From positions 545 to 33,819 of the forward strand of contig VBPB01000001.1 of assembly GCA_005893365.1 (NCBI GenBank): 33,275 bases of DNA, given 5' to 3'. This document shows, in pieces, positions 25,894 through 33,275 of this stretch. Position numbers and translations under genes: made by a program. This stretch comes from Candidatus Eiseniibacteriota bacterium (GTDB taxonomy: Bacteria; Eisenbacteria; RBG-16-71-46). Under the pieces are notes generated by a model. That model was not told the DNA's origin, did not search any database, and saw only the letters and a list, made by a program, of their open reading frames with translations. Position 1 is the stretch's first letter; every line of letters begins with the position of its first letter.

Positions 25894-27528
25894 TCAGAAC
25901 GGCCACCTCGACTGGACGGCCAACTGGCGGCGGGTCTCGCGCGACCGGGTCGGGTCGGCGAAGTCGGGATCGAGCCACTCGACCGAGTACGCCAGGTCCA
26001 GGGACCATCTCGATCCGGGGGCCAGGTACCCGAAGCCGGCCGTGGCGCTGGCATGGCGATAGGTGTCGTCCGCCGTGAGCGCGTCCTGATCCGTGAGCCC
26101 GTATCCGCCCCCCGCCCGGGCCAGGAAGGTCGAGCTGCATCGGACCTCGGCCCCCGCCCGGAAGTCCCACTGGACCGGGTTGGGTCCCGCGCCGATCAAG
26201 CGCGTGTCGGTGGCCCGGCGCGAACGGTGCGCCTCGCCCGCCACCACCCCCCGGCCGTGGGGCAACCGCCAGGCGGCGCCGGCCACCAGGTCGTAGGCGT
26301 TCTCCTTCACGCGCCGGTTCTGCACGCGTGCCGGCAGGAGCAGCGTGTCGGCGCCCGGCCGGAATCCCGCCTGGTCCAGGAAGTCGTTGAACCCCGCCGG
26401 GTCCCCCTCGTTGACCGGATACCACGGCGTGATGACCAGCCGGCGGAACGAGCTGCCGGCGCTGGCGTTGAGCTCGAGCGGGCCGGCCGACCACCGCGCG
26501 CGGGTGCGCAGCGAGGTCCCCTCCTCGCGGCGGCTGAGCCGCTTGCCCCGACCGGCCAGCGCCAGGTTCCCCTGCCCCGCCGAGACCGACCAGCGGAACA
26601 TCTCCTCGGACTGAGACCGCCAGGCGCGCGCGTCGGCGCCGAACTCCACTTGGTGTCCGAGCCGGGCGATGAGCGACCCCTGGGCGATGTTGAACGGCCG
26701 CTTCTCGTCGGTCCGCGAGCTCGAGCGCAGCCCTTCGTTCGTGGCCACGACGGTCTTGGTGACGCGGTCCAAGCCGAGCGCCGCCTTGAGCCCCGAGCTC
26801 ACGCGCAACGCGAAGGCGCCGCCGAAGCCGAGGCTCGAGACGGTCTGGTGGTCCGGCGTGAAGGCGTCGCGGGCGTCGACCGCGCTGGAGGGCCGGCCGA
26901 GGTAGGAGCCCTGCGGCAGCTCGAGGAAGTCGAAGAACTGGTCGTCGTAGCTCTCGTGCGAGTAGCCCGCCCTCACGGCGTAGTCGACCCGGTTGCCGTG
27001 GATCCAGGGAAGGTGTCCGTTGACCGCCGCGTTCAGCGTCGGGACCGAGAACTTCTCGCGCTCCTCGAGCACGGGCGAGAACGGCCGCGAGCGCTCGAGC
27101 GTGGCCACCTCGCCCACCAGGCCGTACGCGGTCCCGCCCTCTCCCCGGCGCCAGGTCTCGACCCCGTGGCGCAGCTGGCGCGCCCGGAGCACCTCCTGCT
27201 CGCGCGTCGAGGGCCACTGGTCCCGGATCGCCTCGCTGCTGCGGGTGCCGGGGCGGTACTCGACCACGGAGGCGGTCTCGGCCTCGGCGATCCCGGTCGG
27301 GTTGCCGGCGAAGTCCCAGAGCGAGATGTGATTGTGGACGTCGTCCAGCAGCGTGAGCCGCCCCATGCCGAGCAGGCGCGGGCTGCGCGCGGTGGGGTCG
27401 GGGGCGTAGTCGAGCGACTGGAGCGTCGACTCGTAGAGCTGGGCCGCGGCCGGCCTCACGCCGCGCGGCCCGCCGAGGACCATCCCCAGCGCGATCAGGC
27501 TCGACAGTACGCCGCGGCAACGGCGCAT
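25894..27528 (-). CDS. Predicted outer-membrane beta-barrel protein, function unknown
   Basis: ATG 27528: MRRCRGVLSSLIALGMVLGGPRGVRPAAAQLYESTLQSLDYAPDPTARSPRLLGMGRLTLLDDVHNHISLWDFAGNPTGIAEAETAS. Alternating beta-strand pattern, terminal ...QSRWPF*. Confidence 0.75.
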   Translation of the reverse strand: MRRCRGVLSSLIALGMVLGGPRGVRPAAAQLYESTLQSLDYAPDPTARSPRLLGMGRLTLLDDVHNHISLWDFAGNPTGIAEAETASVVEYRPGTRSSEAIRDQWPSTREQEVLRARQLRHGVETWRRGEGGTAYGLVGEVATLERSRPFSPVLEEREKFSVPTLNAAVNGHLPWIHGNRVDYAVRAGYSHESYDDQFFDFLELPQGSYLGRPSSAVDARDAFTPDHQTVSSLGFGGAFALRVSSGLKAALGLDRVTKTVVATNEGLRSSSRTDEKRPFNIAQGSLIARLGHQVEFGADARAWRSQSEEMFRWSVSAGQGNLALAGRGKRLSRREEGTSLRTRARWSAGPLELNASAGSSFRRLVITPWYPVNEGDPAGFNDFLDQAGFRPGADTLLLPARVQNRRVKENAYDLVAGAAWRLPHGRGVVAGEAHRSRRATDTRLIGAGPNPVQWDFRAGAEVRCSSTFLARAGGGYGLTDQDALTADDTYRHASATAGFGYLAPGSRWSLDLAYSVEWLDPDFADPTRSRETRRQLAVQSRWPF

Positions 27529-27668
27529 GCGGACTCCTTTCCGGCTCGCGGGCGGCACGGTGTCGCGATCGGCGCCTGCGGATGCGGCGACGACGTGGCG
27601 GCGGGCGTGTGAGGCACGAGGGATGCGGCGCACGGAGGCGGCATACTAGGGAAGCGGCGGCCGCAGTG

Positions 27669-28334
27669 TCAACGGCCGGTTCGCCGCGTGGGCACGCCAC
27701 GCCCAGCCGTGCGCGGCCCCGAGACGCAGGGGTGCCCCGCCAGGAAGAAGCGCCACGGGCGCGCGACCGCCCGGGAGATGCCGATGCGCGGACTCCGCGC
27801 GATCCGGCGGCCGCCGCGGCGCGGCGGACCGTCCGCGATCCACAGCGGCCCCGAGGTGAGGTCGAGTCCGTCGTGCGCCACGGTGAGGCCGAGCGCTCGC
27901 GTCACGCACCCGGGACCGCGCGCCAGCCGCTCGCGGTCGCCGAGGCCGCGCCGGCGGCGCATCGCGGCGATCCCCGCGACCGGCTCGAGGGCGCGGATCA
28001 GCACCGCCGCGGCGGTCCCGGGGGTTCCGGTCACGACGTTGAGGCAGTGGTGCACGCCGTAGCTCACATAGATGTAGGCGTGGCCCGGGGGACCGAACAT
28101 GGTGCGGTTGCGCGCGGTCTCGCCGCGGAACGCGTGGCTGGCCGGGTCGCGCGCGCCGTCGTAGGCCTCGACCTCGACGATCCGGCCGGACAGGCGCCGC
28201 CGCCCCCGCCCGCGCACCAGCAGCCGCCCGAGCAGGGCGCGCGCGACCACCCGCGAGGGACGGGCGTAGAAGCGGCGCGGCAGCGCGCGCACGTGGCCGC
28301 CCGCTCCCGCCTCAGTGCCCGACCGCCGCCTCAC
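27669..28334 (-). CDS. mpg: DNA-3-methyladenine glycosylase (AAG/MPG family)
   Basis: RRFYARPSRVVARALLGRLLV, GRIVEVEAYDGARDPASHAFRGETARNRTMFGPPGHAYIYVSYGVHHCLNVVTG, RGPGCVTRALGL. The true start may be downstream of 28334. Confidence 0.92.
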   Translation of the reverse strand: MRRRSGTEAGAGGHVRALPRRFYARPSRVVARALLGRLLVRGRGRRRLSGRIVEVEAYDGARDPASHAFRGETARNRTMFGPPGHAYIYVSYGVHHCLNVVTGTPGTAAAVLIRALEPVAGIAAMRRRRGLGDRERLARGPGCVTRALGLTVAHDGLDLTSGPLWIADGPPRRGGRRIARSPRIGISRAVARPWRFFLAGHPCVSGPRTAGRGVPTRRTGR

Positions 28335-29709
28335 CCACCCCCAGCCGCTTGAGCGGGCCCATGAAGAGGGCCCGGATCTCGCCCAGGCGCGCCTCGGTGC
28401 GCGCCTCGAAGCGCACGACCAGCGCCGGTTGCGTGTTGGACGCGCGCACCAGGCCCCAGCCGTCCCCGAACTCCACGCGCAGGCCGTCGATGTCGATCAC
28501 CCGGTAGCGGCCCGCGAACTCGCGCTTGAGCTCCTCGACCACCGCGAACTTGCGCTCGTCCGGGCAGGCGAGCCGGGTCTCGGGCGTGGCGTGATACTTC
28601 GGGATCGAATCGACCAGGTCGGCGAGCGACCGGCCGCTGGCGGCAACGAAGCGCAGCAGCCGGCCGGCCGCGAACAGCGCGTCGTCGAAGCCGAAGAACC
28701 CCTCGCTGAAGAACATGTGGCCGGACATCTCGCCCGCCAGCGGGGCGCCGGTCTGGTGCAGCCGGCTCTTGATGAGCGAGTGGCCGGTCTTCCACATCGA
28801 GGGCCGGCCGCCGTGGGCCGCGATGTCCTCGCTCAGGCCCTGCGAGCACTTGACGTCGAAGATGATCTCGGCCCCGGGCACGCGGGACAGCACGTCGCGG
28901 GCGAACAGGGCGAGCAGCTGGTCGCCGAACACCATCCGCCCGCGGCCGTCCACGGCGCCGATGCGGTCGGCGTCGCCGTCGAAGCCGATGCCCAGGTCGG
29001 CCCCGGTCCGCGTCACCTCGGCGACCAGGCTCTGCATCAGGGCCGGGACCGTGGGGTCGGGCAGGTGATTGGGGAAGCTCCCGTCGAGGTCGGCGAACAG
29101 CGGGATCACCGTGTGGCCCATGCGCTCGAACACCTCCGGCACCACCGTGCCCGCGCAGCCGTTGCCGCAGTCCATCACCACCTCGAGCCCGCGCGGCACG
29201 GTCAGGCGCTCGATCAGCATCGCCCGGTAGTCGTCGAGGATGGGACGATCCGCCGCCGCGGCGGGGCGCTCGGCGCGGCGCAGGTCCTGGCGGGCGATCC
29301 GCTCGCGCATGGTCTGGATCTCGGCGCCGAACAGCGGCAGGGTCCGCCGCGTCATCTTGAACCCGTTGAACTCGGGCGGATTGTGGCTGCCGGTCACCTG
29401 CAGCCCGCCGTCGGCCTCGCGGCGCACCACCGCGTAGTAGAGCGCCGGCGTCGGCACCACCCCCACGCGCTCGACCGCCACCCCCGCGGCACGGATGCCG
29501 CGCTCGACCGCAAGGCTCAGCCGCTCGCTGCTCGGGCGCACGTCGCGGCCCAGCACCACGCGCCGGCCCGCCGCGCCGTCTTCCGCCGGCGTCTCGGCGA
29601 TCAGCGTCGCGAAGGCGTGCCCCACCGCCTCGGCCACCGCGTCGGTCAGCTCGCTGGCGTGCAGGCCGCGGATGTCGTACTCGCGGAAGATGTGGGCCGG
29701 GACGGTCAT
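28312..29709 (-). CDS. Phosphomannomutase/phosphoglucomutase (AlgC-like)
   Basis: FREYDIRGLHASELTD, phosphoserine loop VTGSHNPPEFNGFKM, GFDGDADRIGAVD, GEMSGHMFFSEGFFGFDDALF, RASNTQPALVVRFEA. ATGA overlap with prfB. Confidence 0.95.
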   Translation of the reverse strand: MTVPAHIFREYDIRGLHASELTDAVAEAVGHAFATLIAETPAEDGAAGRRVVLGRDVRPSSERLSLAVERGIRAAGVAVERVGVVPTPALYYAVVRREADGGLQVTGSHNPPEFNGFKMTRRTLPLFGAEIQTMRERIARQDLRRAERPAAAADRPILDDYRAMLIERLTVPRGLEVVMDCGNGCAGTVVPEVFERMGHTVIPLFADLDGSFPNHLPDPTVPALMQSLVAEVTRTGADLGIGFDGDADRIGAVDGRGRMVFGDQLLALFARDVLSRVPGAEIIFDVKCSQGLSEDIAAHGGRPSMWKTGHSLIKSRLHQTGAPLAGEMSGHMFFSEGFFGFDDALFAAGRLLRFVAASGRSLADLVDSIPKYHATPETRLACPDERKFAVVEELKREFAGRYRVIDIDGLRVEFGDGWGLVRASNTQPALVVRFEARTEARLGEIRALFMGPLKRLGVGEAAVGH

Positions 29710-30810
29710 GAGGTCTTGTGCTTGAGGTAGGCGTCGATGAACGGGTCGAGGGCCCCGTCCAGCACGGCGTGGACGTCGCCCACCTTGAGCTCGGTGCGCT
29801 CGTCCTTGACCATGGTGTAGGGCTGCAGCACGTACGAGCGGATCTGGCTGCCGAAGTCGATGTCCTTCTTGGGGGCGCTGCGCGCCTCGGTCTTCTGGCG
29901 CGCGATCTCCTGCAGGTGCACGAACAGCCGCGAGCGCAGGATGCGCAGCGCGTTCTCGCGGTTGCGGTGCTGGCTGCGCTCGGCCTGCGACTGGACCACC
30001 AGGTTGGTCGGCAGGTGGGTGATGCGGACCGCCGACTCGGTCTTGTTGACGTGCTGGCCGCCGGCCCCGCTGGCGCGGAAGGTGTCGATGCGCAGGTCGG
30101 CCGGCGCGATGTCCACCGTGATGGTGTCGTCGACCATCGGCGTCACGTGGACCGAGGCGAACGAGGTGTGGCGGCGCTTGGCCGCGTCGTAGGGCGAGAT
30201 GCGCACCAGGCGATGGACCCCGCTCTCGCCCTTGAGGTGCCCGTAGGCATACTCGCCGTCGATCTCGACGGTCGCGTCCTTGATGCCCGCCTCGTCCCCG
30301 GGCTGCAGGTCGAGCACCCGCGTCGGGAAGCCGTGGCGCTCCGCCCAGCGCAGGTACATGCGCAGCAGCATGTCGGCCCAGTCCTGGGACTCGGTGCCGC
30401 CGGCGCCGGGATGGATGATGATGAGCGCCCCCAGCGCGTCGTGCTCGCCCGAGAGCAGGCTGCGCAGCTCCAGGTCGGCGATCCGGGTCTCGACCCCCTC
30501 CAGCTCCTGGGACAGGTCGGCGAGCAGCGCCTCGTCGCTCTCCCCCTCGGCCAGCTCCAGCAGCCCGCCCAAGTGCTCGAGCGCCCCCTGCCGGGCGCTC
30601 CAGTCGTCGACGGTGCGCTTGGCGTGCTTGAGCGCGGCCACGGTCCGGCGTGCATCGTCCGGCCGGTCCCAGAACCCGGGCTCGGACATGCGCTGCTCGA
30701 ACGTGCCGATCTCGCGCTGGCGGGTGTCCACGTCAAAGGTACCTCCGCAGGCCGTCCAAGGTCGCCCGGGCCAGGTCGAGTCGCTTGCGCAGTTCGGTGG
30801 TGGTCAGCAT
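29706..30810 (-). CDS. prfB: Peptide chain release factor 2, with programmed +1 frameshift
   Basis: ATG 30810: MLTTTELRKRLDLARATLDGLRRYL, then CGG AGG TAC CTT TGA C (TGA at 30735-30733). The +1 frame continues DVDTRQREIGTFEQRMSEPGFW...SGAGGQHVNKTESAVRITHLPTNLVVQSQAERSQHRNRENA. Confidence 0.97.
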
Positions 30811-30820
30811 GACTCCTCGC

Positions 30821-31492
30821 TCAGGCGATCCGCAGCGCGGCGCGCCGCTCCGCCATCAGCCGCACCACGGCGGCGCGCGCCGCGCGCTCCAGCTCGGCGA
30901 CGTTCCCGTCGTTGGCGAGCGTCAGATCCGCGGCCTCGGCGAACGCCTCGTTGGGCCGCTGCACGGCCAGCACCGCCCGCGCCTCGGCCTCGCTCCATCC
31001 CCGGCTCCGCATCAGACGCGCGACCTGCTCGGACTCGGGGGCCGTCACCGCCAACACCGCATCGCACGACCGCTCCATGCCCCAGGCGAGCAGCAACGCC
31101 GCGTCGAGCACCACCACGCCGCGATGGCCGGCGAGGCGGAGCTGGTTCATCGCCTCCCAGGCCCGCTCCATGATGCGCGGATGCACCAGGGCGTCGAGCC
31201 GGGCCCGGGCCGCCGGGTCGCTGAACACCCGCGCGGCGACGCGCCGGCGGTCGAGCGAGCCGTCGGGCCCGTACACGTCGGCCCCGTACTCGGCGCTCAG
31301 GGCCGCGCGCACCTCGGGATCGTGAAGCGTGACCTCGTGGCCGAGCCGGTCGGCGTCGATCACCGCGCCCCCGTCGGCGGCGATGGCGCGAGCCACCGTG
31401 GACTTGCCGCTGCCCGCCCGGCCGACCAGCCCCAAGATGAACAGACCGTCGCCGGTGTGGGCGCGCCGCGGACGGGCGCGCTCAGTGGACAT
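30821..31492 (-). CDS. coaE: Dephospho-CoA kinase
   Basis: FILGLVGRAGSGKSTVARAIAADGGAVIDADRLGHEV, VVVLDAALLLAWGMERSCDAVLAVTAPE, AVQRPNEAFAEAADLTLANDGN. Confidence 0.94.
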   Translation of the reverse strand: MSTERARPRRAHTGDGLFILGLVGRAGSGKSTVARAIAADGGAVIDADRLGHEVTLHDPEVRAALSAEYGADVYGPDGSLDRRRVAARVFSDPAARARLDALVHPRIMERAWEAMNQLRLAGHRGVVVLDAALLLAWGMERSCDAVLAVTAPESEQVARLMRSRGWSEAEARAVLAVQRPNEAFAEAADLTLANDGNVAELERAARAAVVRLMAERRAALRIA

Positions 31493-33275
31493 CGAACCAG
31501 GTCGGCCCCTGCCCCAGCGAGACCGTGAGCGGGACCCGGAGCGGGAAGCAGCCTTCCATCTCTCTGCGCACCAGCTCGGCCACCTCGCTCGCCTCCTCGG
31601 ACGGACACTCCAGCAGCAACTCGTCGTGCACCTGCAGCAGCAATCTAGCCGAGGGGTGCTTCGCCTTCAAGACGCGGTGGACCTGGATCATCGCCAGCTT
31701 CATGAGATCGGCCGCCGAGCCCTGGATCGGCGTGTTGATCGCGGCGCGCTCGGCGAAGGCGCGGGTGGCGCCGTGCCCGCTCGCCAGCTCGGGCAGATAG
31801 CGGCGGCGGCCGAGCAGGGTCGACACGAAGCCGCGCGCGCGCGCCTCCTCGAGCGTGGCGTCGAGGAACTCGCGCACCCGCGCGTAGACGCGGAAGTAGC
31901 CGGCGATGAAGTCCTGCGCCTCGGGCAGTCCGATCCCCATCTGCTGGGACAGGCTGCGCGCACCCATCCCGTACATGACGCCGAAGTTGACCACCTTGGC
32001 GCGGGCGCGCAGCGCCGGGTCCAAGGGGCCCGCGCTGACGCCGAAGATGCGGCGCGCCGTCGCCTCGTGCACGTCCTCGCCGCGGGCGAAGGCCTCGATC
32101 AGGTTGGGGTCGCCCGACAGGTGCGCCATCACCCGGAGCTCGATCTGCGAGTAGTCGGCGCCCAGCAGCAGGGCGCCCTCAGGCGCCACGAACGCGCGCC
32201 GGATGGCGCGGCCCTGAGCGGTGCGTATCGGGATGTTCTGGAGGTTGGGATCGCTGGAGGAGAGCCGGCCGGTGGCGGCCCCGGCCTGATCGAAGCGCGT
32301 GTGGACCCGCCCGTCGCGCGGATCGGCCATGCGCGGCAGCGTGTCCAGGTAGGTGGACTTGAGCTTGGTGAGCGCGCGGTACTCGAGCAGCCGGGCCGGG
32401 AACGGATGGAGCGGGGCCAGCTCCTCGAGGATGTCGGAGCGGGTCGAGAGCGCGCCCGACGGCGTGCGCCCGCCCGGCTTGAGTCCCAGCGTCTCGAACA
32501 GCATCTTCGCCACCTGCGGTCCGCTCTCGAGATTCAGGTCGGCGCCCGCCATCGCCAGGAGCTCGGCGCGCAGGCGGTCGATCTCCTCCCCCGCCGTGCG
32601 CGCCATGCCCTGGAGCTGGGGCGCGTCGATCGCCACCCCGTGGCGCTCCATCTCCAGCAGCACGCGGATGAGCGGATGCTCGAGCCGCTGGTAGAGCGAC
32701 CACTGGTCGCGCGCCTCGAGCTGGGCCCTGAGCGCGTCGGCGATCGGGAACAAGGCGGCGGCCCGCACCGCGCAGACCTCCTCGGCGCGCGCGACCGGCA
32801 GCGCGAGGGCGGCCTCGCGGCCGCGACGCTCGCCGGGCTCGAGCGCGGGCAGGGCGGTCCCGAGCAGGTCGCGCGCCAAGGCGTCCAAGTCGTGCCCGCG
32901 CCCGGGATCGGCGAGGAACGAGGCGATGCGGACGTCGCAGGCGAGCCCGGACAGCGTGAGCCCGAGCCCCGCGAACAGGTGGAGGAGGCGTTTCAGGTCC
33001 TCGCCCACCTTGGGCACGCTGGCATCGGCGAGCGCCGGCGCGAGCCAGTCCGCCACCTGCGCGTGCGACAGGTTGGGCCCCGCGCCGTGCGCGAGCGGGA
33101 GGTAGCAGTTGCTCCCGTCGCGGGCCGCCAGGGCCAGCCCGACCACGGGGGCCACGCGCGGGTCGTCGCCGCCCACCAGCGGCAGCAGCGCCAGCCCGTG
33201 CAGGGCGCGCGCGCGCACCGCGTGCAGGCGCGCGATCCGCTCGTCGTTCGAGGGCGCGGGCTCGCCTCCCCACAG
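31482..33275 (-). CDS. polA: DNA polymerase I, C-terminal part (truncated by window edge)
   Basis: LLGADYSQIELRVMAHLSGDPNLIEAF (motif A), RARAKVVNFGVMYGMGARSLSQQMGI (motif B), LLLQVHDELLLECP (motif C). The frame is open to the window end (LWGGEPAPSNDERIARLHA...). Confidence 0.97.
   Translation of the reverse strand: MWGGEPAPSNDERIARLHAVRARALHGLALLPLVGGDDPRVAPVVGLALAARDGSNCYLPLAHGAGPNLSHAQVADWLAPALADASVPKVGEDLKRLLHLFAGLGLTLSGLACDVRIASFLADPGRGHDLDALARDLLGTALPALEPGERRGREAALALPVARAEEVCAVRAAALFPIADALRAQLEARDQWSLYQRLEHPLIRVLLEMERHGVAIDAPQLQGMARTAGEEIDRLRAELLAMAGADLNLESGPQVAKMLFETLGLKPGGRTPSGALSTRSDILEELAPLHPFPARLLEYRALTKLKSTYLDTLPRMADPRDGRVHTRFDQAGAATGRLSSSDPNLQNIPIRTAQGRAIRRAFVAPEGALLLGADYSQIELRVMAHLSGDPNLIEAFARGEDVHEATARRIFGVSAGPLDPALRARAKVVNFGVMYGMGARSLSQQMGIGLPEAQDFIAGYFRVYARVREFLDATLEEARARGFVSTLLGRRRYLPELASGHGATRAFAERAAINTPIQGSAADLMKLAMIQVHRVLKAKHPSARLLLQVHDELLLECPSEEASEVAELVRREMEGCFPLRVPLTVSLGQGPTWFDVH

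Noticed and set aside
23405-27612. Long + strand ORFs opposite the TonB receptor and the OMP (806 and 634 aa)
   Set aside because: Val/Arg/Gly-rich shadows without recognisable motifs; the minus strand is clearly coding.

Overview
High-GC bacterial window, mostly compact operons. The gene content suggests a Candidatus Eisenbacteria/FCB-like lineage; that is inference only. Left to right: (i) the 3' end of a secreted protein with a FlgD/T9SS-like C-terminal Ig domain. (ii) A + strand type IV minor-pilin operon (GspH/FimT, PilV, PilW and PilX types). Its PilW carries SdrD/Cna-B-like modules and an FG-GAP/VCBS-type region and is split by an in-frame TAG. (iii) A convergent CheB-CheR-coiled-coil-PAS-HK-REC hybrid sensor. 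(iv) A roughly 2 kb degenerate integrative element at the 3' end of tRNA-Leu(GAG), flanked by a 29-bp perfect direct repeat. It holds a decayed tyrosine recombinase, a small RHH-like ORF and a secreted NHL-propeller gene. (v) A minus-strand gap-pgk-tpiA-secG-tRNA-Leu block in which gap appears to lack about 50-60 nt at the NAD-binding motif. (vi) A minus-strand cell-envelope operon (TonB-dependent receptor, large surface protein fused in frame to a PorV-like barrel, GWxTD-domain protein). (vii) An outer-membrane protein. (viii) polA-coaE-prfB-phosphomannomutase-mpg, with a canonical prfB programmed +1 frameshift site. The most notable signals are the amber-split pilus adhesin, the surface-protein/PorV fusion with an embedded signal peptide, the damaged gap N-terminus, the tRNA-Leu element scar, and a 5 x 13-bp G-rich array upstream of gap. 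Several of these could be assembly errors and need read-level checks. I did not identify a clearly new multi-gene system.
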